Assembly: GCA_040220135.1 (NCBI GenBank)
Contig: JAVJTT010000020.1
Coordinates: 1-64,000, forward strand
Direction: 5' to 3'
Origin: CAJXMH01 sp040220135
GTDB taxonomy: Bacteria > Bacteroidota > Bacteroidia > Flavobacteriales_E > Vicingaceae
DNA length: 64,000 bases
Below the pieces are notes generated by a model, which made no database searches, was not told the DNA's origin, and was given only the letters and a program-made list of their open reading frames with translations. Below are positions 35,110-44,575 of this stretch, piece after piece (the stretch's first letter is position 1; each line of letters starts with the position of its first letter). The translations under genes and the position numbers were made by a program.

Positions 35110-35616
35110 TTATTTCGCCTCTTCACCTCTAGTAGAAAAAGAGATTCCCTGACCATAAGTACTGATCATAACTGCTTCAAATAAGGGTTTATTGACTTTA
35201 GGTTTTATTGCCCAATGAAACAAAAAGTTGGCACCTGTGCCACCGTCCTTATCCAGTTCGTCAATAACAATCTCTACAGTTTCCATGGGGGCAATGTAAA
35301 TAGGTTTGTCAAAGTAAGTTCGAATGGAATTGCCCTTGGTGTCGAAGTATTCTGTTTTCTTGAGGTAAATCGTGTCTTTGGTGTTTGTATTCCGCATACT
35401 TACGGTTGCAGTTAAGTCTAAAGTGCGATGCTCGGTTTGACTATAAATTTGAGAATAAACCGGTAAATAGGTTACTCCATGCTTTAAAGAGTCACTTAAA
35501 CTGAAAGTGGTGGTTCGCTTTTCCCAATTTACTGGATCGATAGAGCTCATGGGTTTTTCTTCTTTACAAGAATAAAGCATGAGAGTTAAGAAGAAAAGGG
35601 AGAGTAGATATTTCAT
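35110..35616 (-). CDS. DUF3124 lipoprotein
   Basis: 168 residues from the ATG at 35616, where the signal MKYLLSLFFLTLMLYSC gives a good lipobox with Cys17; the longer frame from 35685 overlaps the next gene and is rejected. The mature part matches DUF3124: VYSQIYS, LTATVSMRNTNTKDTIYL, YFDKPIYIAPMETVEIVI and GGTGANFLFHW. The family is an all-beta envelope protein of unknown function, found in Bacteroidota, cyanobacteria and proteobacteria. The next gene on the same strand starts far upstream, so its promoter may lie within or after that gene. Confidence 0.88.
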   Translation of the reverse strand: MKYLLSLFFLTLMLYSCKEEKPMSSIDPVNWEKRTTTFSLSDSLKHGVTYLPVYSQIYSQTEHRTLDLTATVSMRNTNTKDTIYLKKTEYFDTKGNSIRTYFDKPIYIAPMETVEIVIDELDKDGGTGANFLFHWAIKPKVNKPLFEAVMISTYGQGISFSTRGEEAK

Positions 35617-35675
35617 TTTTTTAGGTGTTTGAGTCAAACAATCCAAATTTACCACATTAATAATAAGGAGCACTT

Positions 35676-37409
35676 TTACCGACAAAACTGAACCAATGCC
35701 TGTTTAGCTTTCGAATGTCCTAATTGAGCTGCTTTTTGGAACTGGGCGCAAGCAGTTTGTGTTTGGTTTTGCTGTTGTGCCATCATGCCTTTTAAAAAGT
35801 AAGCTTGAGCAAAATTGGGGTTTTGTTGAAAGGCTTTTTGCAAGTCCGCTTTAGCGTTGTCAACTTGCTGTAATCGCAAATAAGCAAAGGCCCGATTGGT
35901 AAAGGCATCGGCACTTGGTTTTAAGCCAATGCTTTCAGTATAATCTTGAATGGCCGCCTGAAGATTTCCTGCCTTCACTTTTTCATTGGCCCGATTAAAA
36001 TAAGCATCAGCATGTGGGCGCAATTTCAAGGCTTGATTAAAGTCAGCCATGGCCTTTTGACTTTTGCCCATTTGACTGTATAGGTTGCCACGGTTGGAAT
36101 AAGCATCTGCATAATAAGGTTTGAGCTTTACTGCTTGGTTGAAGTGGGTAAAGGCTTGTTGCGCTTTTCCTGCTCTCAGTAAATAGGAGCCAAGGTTATT
36201 ATGGGCTTGTGCCACCTGAGGGTGTTTTTCGAGAACATCTTCCCAAATCAATTGATCATTGGCCCAAACCTTAGTGCGGTCGTATGTTTTTGCGGCTAAA
36301 CTAAAGCCGATAATGGCGGTAGCGAACCATATTTTTCTTTGGTTGGAAACTTTAATGAGGCTTCCTATCATTAATAGTAAACCGATCATCGGCAGGTACA
36401 AATAACGGTCGGTCGTAAGTTGGTTGCCTACCGGGACTAATTGTAAAGTAACTGAAATGCTGAGCAGGTAAAAAAGGGCTCCAAACCACAAGCGTCTTTT
36501 TTCGCGAAAGCGATAGATTAAAAAAGAAAGTGCCAATAATGCAGGCAAAGCAGCATAGTAAATCCAAGGTAAAAAGCCGTTTTGCAATTCCGGATAGGGA
36601 TAAAAGGCCGAAAGCTCGAGTGGAAGTAAAAATTTGAAAGGGTAGAAAAGTATTGAGTAAGCCACTAAAAAGATTCGATCGAAGAGGTCGAAACTCACGG
36701 AAAGGTCTGATAAGTGCCCAGCTGCCTCTCTGCTGTTCAGTGTAATAATGCCGAAAATGAGCGACAGGGCTAAAAGAGGAATTTTGTTAAGCTGTTTTTT
36801 CAACTTGAGCTTACTGTTTTGAAAATAGTCGTAAGCGATTAAAACAAGCGGTAAAGTAACTGCACTTGATTTCGCTAGCAAGCTGAGTAGAAAGGCCAAC
36901 AAGCTGAATAGATAAAACTGAAATTGTTGTTTTTGTTTAAACTTTATATAAGCCGAGAAGCTCAATAAATAAAAGCAAGTGAAGCAAAGGTTGCTAAAGG
37001 CAGATACCCATGATACGCTTTCCACTTGCATGGGGTGTAAGAGAAAAATGACGCTTAAAAAGTAAGAAATGGAGAAATTGAATTTGAGTTGTCGCAAAAT
37101 GCGAAAAATCAATAAGCCATTTAGCAAGTGAAGCAACCATGAAGCAAAGTGATACGCCCAGGGGTTTATTCCGTCAAACTGATAAATGATTGCATAAAGC
37201 AAGGTGCTAAGCGGTTGGTACATGCCCACCGAGGTGCTGCTGAAAATGGATTTTATACTTTCAGCGTCTAGCGAGCGAATATTAGCATTGTTGACCACCT
37301 GAACCTGGTCATCTAAATAAGTGAATGGGTGGTCGAAACTGTCTTGGTAGGTAAAAAAACTAACCAAAAGAAGCAGAAAAAGAAGGAGGTATTGTCGAGC
37401 TGACTTCAC
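35676..37409 (-). CDS. TMTC-like membrane protein with C-terminal TPRs
   Basis: 577 residues from a GTG start. The first part has about ten membrane helices and the early loop FDHPFTYLDDQVQVVNN, with the DD characteristic of GT-C glycosyltransferases, plus HFASWLLHLLNG and LHPMQVESVSWVS, which are hallmarks of the TMTC/DUF1736-like family. The last 180 residues are about five TPR units (AHNNLGSYLLRAGKAQQAFTHF, AYSNRGNLYSQMGK). Human TMTCs are O-mannosyltransferases; bacterial homologues are not well studied. It is probably an envelope glycosyltransferase, inferred. Its start lies 9 bases after the kinase gene stop, so it can be in one operon with the two kinases. Confidence 0.85.
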   Translation of the reverse strand: MKSARQYLLLFLLLLVSFFTYQDSFDHPFTYLDDQVQVVNNANIRSLDAESIKSIFSSTSVGMYQPLSTLLYAIIYQFDGINPWAYHFASWLLHLLNGLLIFRILRQLKFNFSISYFLSVIFLLHPMQVESVSWVSAFSNLCFTCFYLLSFSAYIKFKQKQQFQFYLFSLLAFLLSLLAKSSAVTLPLVLIAYDYFQNSKLKLKKQLNKIPLLALSLIFGIITLNSREAAGHLSDLSVSFDLFDRIFLVAYSILFYPFKFLLPLELSAFYPYPELQNGFLPWIYYAALPALLALSFLIYRFREKRRLWFGALFYLLSISVTLQLVPVGNQLTTDRYLYLPMIGLLLMIGSLIKVSNQRKIWFATAIIGFSLAAKTYDRTKVWANDQLIWEDVLEKHPQVAQAHNNLGSYLLRAGKAQQAFTHFNQAVKLKPYYADAYSNRGNLYSQMGKSQKAMADFNQALKLRPHADAYFNRANEKVKAGNLQAAIQDYTESIGLKPSADAFTNRAFAYLRLQQVDNAKADLQKAFQQNPNFAQAYFLKGMMAQQQNQTQTACAQFQKAAQLGHSKAKQALVQFCR

Positions 37410-37418
37410 ACCACTAAA

Positions 37419-39464
37419 TTAGGAAAGTAGGCGGTTTTCGAACTGCTCCCATTCCAAGTGATAAGCCACCCCTTTTGCATCATCTATGTAAAGTTTCCCT
37501 TCTAGTTGTTGCGCCATGGTATGAATTAACATTAAACCTAAACTTTCACTCTCATCAGGGTTTATATTGTTGGGAAAGCCGTGACCTTTATCACTCAATT
37601 TTAGGTGAATGTGTTTGCCACTTTTATATAGACTAATCTCAATGTTTATGGCCTCCTCTTCATGGTAGGCATGTTTAAAAATATTGCTTACCATTTCATG
37701 AATCAAAATGCCGGCTGGTATAGTTTCGTCTATCGCGAGTAGAAAGTTTTCGAGTTCCAATTTAAGCTGCAAGCGATCATCTACTTGATATTCTTTGGCC
37801 AAACTTTTAACCATGCTTTCAATCCATTTGGAAAGAAATTTCTGATCCTCTTCTGATTCTCGGTAAAGGCCGGCATTTATGCTCGACAAGTTGCTAATCC
37901 TACTTTTCGTTTCTAGAAGCGACCTTTGCAGCTTTTTATCTTTAGTAATAGCAGATTGTATGCTTAAAATACTGGAGATTACTTGCAGGCTATTCTTAAC
38001 CCGGTGATGGATTTCCGTGATTAATTCTTGCTTAACAGAAAGGTCTTTTTCAACTTGTTTGTTTCTTTCTGAAAGGGCCTGATTTAACTGTTTGTTTTTC
38101 TTATTGGCAGAAGTGATCAAACCCAATAGAAACAAAGCCACCACCGCAATAATAGAAAGTAGAAGTAAAAAATACTGTTGAATGCGATTTTCTTCTTCTT
38201 GAATTAGTTCTTTTTGTTTGGCAATTAGCAAGTCATTTCGTAGTTGTTCTAACTTTTTGCTTTCGCTCTCTGCTATGGCATTTATGGCTATCTCTTCCTG
38301 TTTTAAACTATCTTGAAGCATGGTGTAATGGGCAAAATAATCACTGCTCTTGTCTTTCTTACCTAGTTTTCGATAGACTTGGGCTAGGACTCGATATAAA
38401 TCGGCCTCGAGCTCTATGTCAGAATGTTTGGGGTAGTACACTTTGGCACTGTCTGCAAAAGCCCTTGCTTTTGAATATTCTTCTTTTTGGAAGGTCAATT
38501 CAGCAAGACCTAAATAATCAGAACAAATGCCAATTTTGTAACCGTATTGTAGGTCATTTTGTAAAGCTTTTTCAAGAAAATAAGAGGCGCTATCGTATTG
38601 GTTTAAACCTTGGTAGCTCATGCCGAGATAGCGATAGGAAGTGCCAATGCTTAAGGGTCTTTTACTAGCTACAATCACCGGATGAGCTTTTTGGAAGTAG
38701 TTTAAGGCTAATGAGAAGTTTTCTTTTTCTAACTCTACCAGCCCTAAGTTGGCTTGGCAAATGTGAAAACCAAGCGTATCGCCTACCGTTAAAAAAGTAT
38801 TTCCCGCTTTTCGGTAGTAGGATTGTGCTTTTTCAAAAAAGTCAATGTATAAATAAGTGGTGCCAATTTGTAGGTAAGAGAAGGCTCTTTGCATTTCTTC
38901 ATTCGATTTTTCGAAATACTGAGTGGCTTCAAAAACCGATTCTATCGATTCAATATATTGACCTTTAGCATAAAGTACGGTTCCTTCGCGAAGTAGCAAC
39001 ATCCCTATGCGCTTGCTGAGCTTAAGGTTGTTTGCTATTGTTTTGGCACTATCAATGTAGATGAGCGAAGAATCAAGTTGATTGCTGTTTAAGTAACTTT
39101 CTGAAAGCATGTCCTGCAGCCATAAACGACAAATAGAATCTTGTCTCACATCAGCTAGACTTAGGTAGGCTCTCATTTTTGAATTTGCCTTTTGTAAGGA
39201 ATCCAATTCGAAAAGTAGATTAATCTTCTTTTCTATAATCTTACGGTTGCTACTGTCTTGATAGGCGGTAAAATCAGGCTCTAGTTTTTCTGCTGCCTGA
39301 TAAGCCTCTTCTACCTTTAGGCTATCTATTTGACTAAGCAATTGGTGTACTTCTACTTCTGATTGCTTTTGAGCTTGGGTGGTAAAACACAGAAAAAATA
39401 AAAGGTAGAGAAGTTGATAGAACTTCGAAAAAAAGACCATGCAACTATTTTTTTGCAGTTTCAT
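37419..39464 (-). CDS. TPR sensor histidine kinase, HisKA_2 type
   Basis: 681 residues from the ATG at 39464, 4 bases after the upstream kinase stop. Signal peptide region to about 32 (FCFTTQAQ), periplasmic TPRs from about 35 to 400, a membrane helix (YFLLLLSIIAVVALFLLGLI), a coiled coil, then the HisKA_2 phosphoacceptor EIHHRVKNSLQVISS and HATPase with N-box MVSNIFKHAYHE, DKGHGF and LGLMLIHTM. It detects an unknown signal and phosphorylates a response regulator not encoded nearby. It is a tandem paralogue of the gene just upstream. Confidence 0.92.
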   Translation of the reverse strand: MKLQKNSCMVFFSKFYQLLYLLFFLCFTTQAQKQSEVEVHQLLSQIDSLKVEEAYQAAEKLEPDFTAYQDSSNRKIIEKKINLLFELDSLQKANSKMRAYLSLADVRQDSICRLWLQDMLSESYLNSNQLDSSLIYIDSAKTIANNLKLSKRIGMLLLREGTVLYAKGQYIESIESVFEATQYFEKSNEEMQRAFSYLQIGTTYLYIDFFEKAQSYYRKAGNTFLTVGDTLGFHICQANLGLVELEKENFSLALNYFQKAHPVIVASKRPLSIGTSYRYLGMSYQGLNQYDSASYFLEKALQNDLQYGYKIGICSDYLGLAELTFQKEEYSKARAFADSAKVYYPKHSDIELEADLYRVLAQVYRKLGKKDKSSDYFAHYTMLQDSLKQEEIAINAIAESESKKLEQLRNDLLIAKQKELIQEEENRIQQYFLLLLSIIAVVALFLLGLITSANKKNKQLNQALSERNKQVEKDLSVKQELITEIHHRVKNSLQVISSILSIQSAITKDKKLQRSLLETKSRISNLSSINAGLYRESEEDQKFLSKWIESMVKSLAKEYQVDDRLQLKLELENFLLAIDETIPAGILIHEMVSNIFKHAYHEEEAINIEISLYKSGKHIHLKLSDKGHGFPNNINPDESESLGLMLIHTMAQQLEGKLYIDDAKGVAYHLEWEQFENRLLS

Positions 39465-39468
39465 TTAT

Positions 39469-41541
39469 CTATGACAGTAATTTATCCTCTCCGCTTCTCC
39501 AGCGAATTAAATAACTTAAGCCATTTTCGGTATCTAACTCTAATTCTGCATCTAATTGACTCACTAAAGTGTAAATTAATAAAAAGCCAAAAGTATCTTG
39601 ATCTTCCGGCTTTTTACCTTCCGGTAAACCGACACCATTGTCTGAAAGCCTCAAATTTAACTTCTCATTCTCTTGAAACATTTCAATTGTAATCAACCCT
39701 TCCTTGCCGCTGGGAAACGCATGTTTCAGTGCATTGGAAACCACTTCGTTAATAATTAAACCACAAGGAACAGAGTCGTCGAGGGATAACTCTATATCAT
39801 CAATGTCCATCTCTAATCGAATCTTGTTTTCATCGATATGATAAGTCTCTAAAAGCTGAGGTATGAGGTCTTTGATGTAAGCACTAAAGAGCGAACTGTC
39901 ATTGTCTTCTCTTTTGTAAAGACTTTCGTGAATCAGCGACATCGATAATATCCGGCTTCTGCATTCGCGAATAATGTTTTCTAAATGTTCGTTTTGAAGG
40001 TACTGCGATTGAATGCTCAGCATACTCGAAATAATCTGCAGATTGTTTTTCACCCGATGATGAATCTCTTTTAGCAGTGCTCTTTTGTTCTCTAGTTCAC
40101 TCTCTATGAGTTCCTGCTTAAATTGAAGTTCACGATTTAAGACTTTGTTGCGTTTATTGGTTGAAGAAAGCACTCCTGCAAAGAAAATAGAGATAATAGC
40201 AACTATTGAAAGTACGATGATCAACAATTGTTGATTGTGCTTTTCCTCTGCACTGAGCAGCTGTTCTTGCCTCGCTAGTTTTAGTTCATAATCCCGTTTT
40301 TCAAGTTTAGTGTGCTGGTCGTAAGCAATTCTCTCAATAGAGTTTATATCAAAGTCAAGGCTATCACGAATCGTTTGATTAAGGTGTGCCATTTTATAGG
40401 CACTTTCGTAATTGCCACTTTCTGCATACCACTTTCCTAATAAGTAGGAGATTTCTTTTTTCACTTCAAAAGCAGTTTTATCTTCTACTAATTGGAGTGC
40501 TTTTTTTCCAAGAATAATGGCAGAGTCTAATTGATTTTTGTTTTTGGCAATCTGGGCAATCATCATTAAAGAATAGGCACTTCCTTCTACAAAGCCGGTA
40601 ATGTTATTGATGCTATCAGATTTTAGGGTGTAGTAATAGGCACTATCTAGGTTGTTTAAACCCAAATGAGCATCAGCCAAGTAATAATAAATGTTTCCGA
40701 TAGCAACGGTTCTTCCAGATTTTAATATCAGAGGCATCACCTCCCTTTGCATATCAAGACTGACTTGAAAGCTGTCTTGTTTGATCTTTGTCAAAGCGAT
40801 GTTAGATTTAGCGAAAGCCGCTCCTAATTTGTCATCGCATAATTCAAAGTAATTTGTAGACAATCTATAGTAATCGCTGGCTTTATCATAAATTCTAAGA
40901 AAATAATAGATGTTGCCCATCTGCAAATAAGAAGTTGCTAGCTGTTTATTCTCATTTGTTTTTTTAAAAATCTCGGAAGCTTCAAATGCTTTTTGGAGAG
41001 CTATTGAATAATCGCCTTTTGCATAAGCTACGCCTCCTAACCTTAGCGTTGTTAAGCCAAAATTTTCGCTATCACCTAGGGCTTGGTAATAATTAGCAGC
41101 TTTTTTTAAGTAGAAGTTTGTTGAGTCGAAATCACCTAGCTTATAACAAGACGCAGAAAGCTGTTTGTAGCAATTGGCGATTAAAACACTATCCTGCCTT
41201 TCATAGGCTACTTTTCTAGCACGATGGGCTACATTTTTTGATTTTTCGTGTTGGAATTTCTCACTTAAAAGACCAATCTTTTGGTTCATTAGTTCCAAGT
41301 AAGAAGAATCAGAAAGCCCCCTACTATCTTGCAAAACTTGTGATAAGTAGTCGGCAAACTTTGCCGTGTCGTTTTTGCGAATTCTAGCAAGTGACAGGAA
41401 TGCTTGTTGTTGTTCAAACGCAGAGCCTTGCTTTGTTTGTGCTTGTAATTCCTTAATGGTTTCTTCAGACTGAGCAGATATTAACTGTATACCTGCTATG
41501 AAAAAACAAAAAAGAAATGTGGTTTTGTAAATGTTTGGCAT
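39469..41541 (-). CDS. TPR sensor histidine kinase, HisKA_2 type (paralogue)
   Basis: 690 residues with the same layout as the downstream gene: signal peptide (FLFCFFIAGIQLISAQ), periplasmic TPRs such as SYLQMGNIYYFLRIYDKASDYYRL, one helix (LLIIVLSIVAIISIFFAGVLSS), coiled coil and the HisKA_2 box EIHHRVKNNLQIISSMLSIQ, with HATPase NEVVSNALKHAFP and DNGVGLP. The two proteins probably arose by tandem duplication and could form heterodimers. Its TPRs are the likely input domain. It lies 7 bases before the fbp gene on the same strand (fbp stop to ATG). Confidence 0.92.
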   Translation of the reverse strand: MPNIYKTTFLFCFFIAGIQLISAQSEETIKELQAQTKQGSAFEQQQAFLSLARIRKNDTAKFADYLSQVLQDSRGLSDSSYLELMNQKIGLLSEKFQHEKSKNVAHRARKVAYERQDSVLIANCYKQLSASCYKLGDFDSTNFYLKKAANYYQALGDSENFGLTTLRLGGVAYAKGDYSIALQKAFEASEIFKKTNENKQLATSYLQMGNIYYFLRIYDKASDYYRLSTNYFELCDDKLGAAFAKSNIALTKIKQDSFQVSLDMQREVMPLILKSGRTVAIGNIYYYLADAHLGLNNLDSAYYYTLKSDSINNITGFVEGSAYSLMMIAQIAKNKNQLDSAIILGKKALQLVEDKTAFEVKKEISYLLGKWYAESGNYESAYKMAHLNQTIRDSLDFDINSIERIAYDQHTKLEKRDYELKLARQEQLLSAEEKHNQQLLIIVLSIVAIISIFFAGVLSSTNKRNKVLNRELQFKQELIESELENKRALLKEIHHRVKNNLQIISSMLSIQSQYLQNEHLENIIRECRSRILSMSLIHESLYKREDNDSSLFSAYIKDLIPQLLETYHIDENKIRLEMDIDDIELSLDDSVPCGLIINEVVSNALKHAFPSGKEGLITIEMFQENEKLNLRLSDNGVGLPEGKKPEDQDTFGFLLIYTLVSQLDAELELDTENGLSYLIRWRSGEDKLLS

Positions 41542-41547
41542 TTTAGG

Positions 41548-42549
41548 TTAAGCTGTGTAGAAAGATAGCAATTTTTCTACCATCTTGCTAGAGCCTAAAA
41601 TGGTTGGCACCCTTTGATGAAGCTCTTGTGGTTCCACTTCCATAATTCTTTTATCGCCTGTGGTTGCCTTTCCACCGGCTTGTTCCATTAAAAACGCCAT
41701 GGGATTGCATTCATACAACAACCTAAGTTTGCCATTTGGCGCTTTGGTGGTTTCCGGATAGATAAAAATGCCTCCTTTAATCAGGTTGCGATGAAAGTCA
41801 GCGACCATGGAGCCAATGTATCGCGCTGAGTAAGGTCGTTTGGTTTCCTTATCAATTTCCTTGCAATAACGAATGTAGTTTTTGATAGGCTCAGAACAGT
41901 AGGCTAAATTTCCTTCGTTAATCGAGTAGATCTTCCCTTTTTGTGGAATCGACAATTGAGGATGTGAAAGACAGAATTCACCAATTGAAGGATCTAATGT
42001 AAAGCCATTTACACCTCTTCCGGTAGTATAGACCAACATGGTAGAAGAGCCGTAGATTACATAACCGGCTGCTACTTGATGATCGCCTTTCTGCAAAAAG
42101 TCTTTTTCTTCTGCTACGGTTCCAGCTTCTGAAACTCGGCGGTAAATGCTAAAAATAGTTCCAATGGAAACGTTGACATCAATGTTCGAAGAACCATCAA
42201 GCGGGTCAAAAGCGACCACATATTTTCCTGCTTTTGATTTCTCATCCGTAAAGGCAACAAAATCATCATTTTCCTCTGAGGCGATGGCGCATACTTCCCC
42301 ACCGTTTTTTAAAGTAGAAATAAATTGATCGTCGGCAAAAACATCTAATTTTTGTTGGGTTTCCCCTTGAATGTTTTCTGTTTCTGTGGCGCCTAATATA
42401 TCGGCTAAACCGGCCTTATTTACCTCTCGGTTTACAATTTTTGAGGCAATTACTATGTCGTTTAATAAATTACTTAGGTCACCAGTAGCAAAAGGAAAAT
42501 CTTCTTGACGTTCGTAAATAAACTCACTCAGGGTTTTTACTCCACTCAT
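41548..42549 (-). CDS. fbp: fructose-1,6-bisphosphatase, class I
   Basis: 333 residues, normal for class I FBPase. It removes the 1-phosphate from fructose-1,6-bisphosphate in gluconeogenesis. Metal and substrate motifs: VAFDPLDGSSNIDVNVSIGTIFSIY, the loop LVYTTGRGVNGFTLDP, YIGSMVADFHRNLIKGGIFIYP and the Lys-rich KAPNGKLRLLYECNPMAFLMEQAGGKA. It is divergent from the GNAT gene, and the kinase pair follows on the same strand by only 6 bases, which may put them under the same promoter. Confidence 0.98.
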   Translation of the reverse strand: MSGVKTLSEFIYERQEDFPFATGDLSNLLNDIVIASKIVNREVNKAGLADILGATETENIQGETQQKLDVFADDQFISTLKNGGEVCAIASEENDDFVAFTDEKSKAGKYVVAFDPLDGSSNIDVNVSIGTIFSIYRRVSEAGTVAEEKDFLQKGDHQVAAGYVIYGSSTMLVYTTGRGVNGFTLDPSIGEFCLSHPQLSIPQKGKIYSINEGNLAYCSEPIKNYIRYCKEIDKETKRPYSARYIGSMVADFHRNLIKGGIFIYPETTKAPNGKLRLLYECNPMAFLMEQAGGKATTGDKRIMEVEPQELHQRVPTILGSSKMVEKLLSFYTA

Positions 42550-42615
42550 AATTATTGGTTAGGATTTGCAAAGGGCAAATATCGTAATTCTCTCGGCAAG
42601 CTTAAGGGCTTTTCG

Positions 42616-42642
42616 TTGAGCCTTTTCCTTTGTTTATTTTTG
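42616..42642 (+). promoter_or_regulatory. promoter of the GNAT/aspartokinase pair
   Basis: TTG at 42616-42618 and TATTTTTG at 42635-42642 fit the Bacteroidota -33/-7 elements with a 16-base gap. The ATG of the acetyltransferase is at 42660, 17 bases after the -7 box. Confidence 0.6.
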
Positions 42643-42659
42643 CTGAAATTCTGAAACCC

Positions 42660-43136
42660 ATGGAGTTTGTTATTCGAAAAGGACAGCGAGAAGATTGCCC
42701 GTCAGTGCTTGCTTTGATCAAGGAATTGGCCATTTATGAAAAGGCCGAAGAAGAAGCGGAATTAAGCCTAGAGGAGTTGGAGCAAGATGGTTTCGGCCCT
42801 AATGCCATTTATGATTTGCTGGTCGCTGAACGGAATGAACAAATTATCGGCATAGCGCTTTTTTATGAGAAATATTCCACTTGGAAGGGTCGTTCCATTT
42901 ACTTGGAAGATTTGATCGTGACTGAACGAGCACGCGGAATAGGAACCGGGAAAGCACTTTTTAATGCGGTAGCTAAAGAAGCCAAAAAACGAAACAGCGG
43001 GCGCATGGAGTGGCAGGTGTTAGATTGGAATCAACCGGCGATTGAATTTTACAAAAAGGCCGGTGCCGAATTAGACGAAGAGTGGATCAATTGCAAATTC
43101 AGAAGAGAAGATTTGCAGCAAAAAGACTTTGATTGA
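42660..43136 (+). CDS. GNAT-family N-acetyltransferase
   Basis: 158 residues from the ATG at 42660; the ATG-like start at 42630 would fall into the promoter. The acetyl-CoA motif A is LEDLIVTERARGIGTGKALFNAV, with strand IYLEDLIV and the Q/RxxGxG/A-type RGIGTGK. The C-terminal part (WQVLDWNQPAIEFYKKAGAEL) matches diamine/spermidine acetyltransferase-like members (SAT1-like). Its stop overlaps the aspartokinase ATG by one base, so they are coupled, but no functional link is evident. Substrate not predictable; a small-amine acetylation is one guess. Confidence 0.9.
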   Translation: MEFVIRKGQREDCPSVLALIKELAIYEKAEEEAELSLEELEQDGFGPNAIYDLLVAERNEQIIGIALFYEKYSTWKGRSIYLEDLIVTERARGIGTGKALFNAVAKEAKKRNSGRMEWQVLDWNQPAIEFYKKAGAELDEEWINCKFRREDLQQKDFD

Positions 43137-44410
43137 TGAAGGTATTTAAGTTTGGAGGTGCATCGGTAAAAGATGCAGAGGCAGTTAAAAATGTGGCGGA
43201 AATTATTCGCTTGTACCAAGGCGAGCAATTAGCGGTAGTAGTCTCTGCTATGGGAAAAACCACCAATGCGTTTGAAAAGGTGTTGCGGGCTTTTTTCTTG
43301 AAAGAAGGCGATGCCAATCAAGAGTTGCAAGCCATTAAAGACTATCATTTTACCATTTTAGAAGGACTGTTTCCTGACAAGAAACACAAGGTTTACCAAG
43401 AGATTCACAACACCTTTGTAGAAGTAGAATGGCAAATTGAAGATGAACCGGTAGGAACTTATGATTTTGAATACGACCAAATGGTATCCTTGGGAGAGAT
43501 GCTTTCCACCAAAATCATTTCTGCTTATTTACAAGAAGTAGGAATTGAGAATAAATGGTTGGATGTTCGGGATGTGATCCGGACCGATAACCAATACCGA
43601 AAAGCTAATGTGGATTGGGAGCTGACCAATTCATTGATTCAAAAAGTGATGGGTGGTTTTTATGAAAAGCAAGATAGTGGCATCATGATTACTCAAGGCT
43701 TTCTTGGAGCAACCTCAGAAAACTACAATTCTACTTTAGGCAGAGAGGGGTCTGATTTTTCAGCGGCCATTATTGCCAGTGCTCTGAAAGCTGAAGGAGT
43801 GGTGATTTGGAAAGACGTAGAAGGAATGTTAAATGCCGATCCCAAGTATTTTGAAAAGACCGTTAAACTGAACAACATCTCTTATCGTGAAGCGGTAGAG
43901 TTGGCTTATTTTGGTGCTTCTGTGATTCATCCCAAAACCATTAAGCCCCTTCACAATGCCAACATTCCATTGTATGTCAAATCATTTGTCAACCCTTCCA
44001 ACCGAGGGAGCTTAATTGATGCCAGCACTCATTCTGATTCTTTGGTGCCATCCTACATTCACAAGCCCGGACAGATTTTGATTTCCATTGCATCTAAAGA
44101 TTATGACTTTATTGCCGAGAATAACTTAAGCGACATTTACCGCATTTTCGCTGAGCATGGAGTGAGCATTAACATGATGCAAAATTCGGCCATCAGTTTC
44201 TCGGTTTGTGTGGATGATGAAAGTCCCAAGATTGACGACTTGATCAAAGCCTTACAAGAGCATTTTTTGGTGACTTACAATAAGTCTGTTGAGCTGTTAA
44301 CCATCCGTCATTATACCGAAGACATTATTGAAGAATTGCTTGAAGGTAAAAGCAATTTGCTGGAGCAGAAGAGTAGGAATACGGCGCGCTTTGTGCTTAA
44401 GAAGCGCTAA
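43136..44410 (+). CDS. aspartate kinase, monofunctional
   Basis: 424 residues, starting at the ATG of the TGATG overlap at 43134-43138. It phosphorylates aspartate as the first step to lysine, methionine, threonine and diaminopimelate. The amino-acid kinase domain has KFGGASVKD and the segment GFLGATSENYNSTLGREGSDFSAA; the C-terminal region has ACT domains (SIASKDYDFIAENNLSDIYRIFAEHGVSINMM). The kinase motif KFGGAS has Ala where KFGGTS is usual. It is about the length of monofunctional LysC-like enzymes, so the regulatory amino acid is not certain; no fused homoserine dehydrogenase is present. Confidence 0.95.
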   Translation: MKVFKFGGASVKDAEAVKNVAEIIRLYQGEQLAVVVSAMGKTTNAFEKVLRAFFLKEGDANQELQAIKDYHFTILEGLFPDKKHKVYQEIHNTFVEVEWQIEDEPVGTYDFEYDQMVSLGEMLSTKIISAYLQEVGIENKWLDVRDVIRTDNQYRKANVDWELTNSLIQKVMGGFYEKQDSGIMITQGFLGATSENYNSTLGREGSDFSAAIIASALKAEGVVIWKDVEGMLNADPKYFEKTVKLNNISYREAVELAYFGASVIHPKTIKPLHNANIPLYVKSFVNPSNRGSLIDASTHSDSLVPSYIHKPGQILISIASKDYDFIAENNLSDIYRIFAEHGVSINMMQNSAISFSVCVDDESPKIDDLIKALQEHFLVTYNKSVELLTIRHYTEDIIEELLEGKSNLLEQKSRNTARFVLKKR

Positions 44411-44450
44411 GCTTAAAGCCAAAAGTTTAAAGCTTAAAGAAAAGGGATTA
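44406..44450. repeat. short AAAGC-word repeat after aspartokinase
   Basis: Words CTTAAAG, AAAGCC, AAAGC recur five times right after the aspartokinase stop (44408-44410). It is the same low-complexity type as 20945-21242, also located just downstream of a gene end. Confidence 0.5.
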
Positions 44451-44486
44451 AGAAAATGATAATTTGCTTTTAGCCAGAAACGTACA

Positions 44487-44575
44487 GACATTTCATTTCA
44501 TTCTGCTTGCAACAGCTGTGAAGTGAAATGTCATCGCGAGGAGGTACGACGAAGCGATCTCTTGATTAAATCAAG
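44487..44575. repeat. REP-like hairpin cluster
   Basis: GACATTTCATTTC (44487-44499) pairs with GAAGTGAAATGTC (44520-44532) with one wobble. The following TGTCATCGCGAGGAGG with GACGAAGCGATCTC is a repeat sequence I recognise from many Bacteroidota genomes, where copies read TCATTGCGAGG...GAAGCAATCT. A perfect palindrome CTTGATTAAATCAAG (44561-44575) ends it. No coding function is apparent, so a dispersed palindromic repeat is the best description. Confidence 0.6.

Noticed and set aside
35025..35200. Small plus-strand open frame starting with ATGGGTTCTGAATG
   Set aside because: Runs antisense into the DUF3124 gene, with no homology sense and no promoter.
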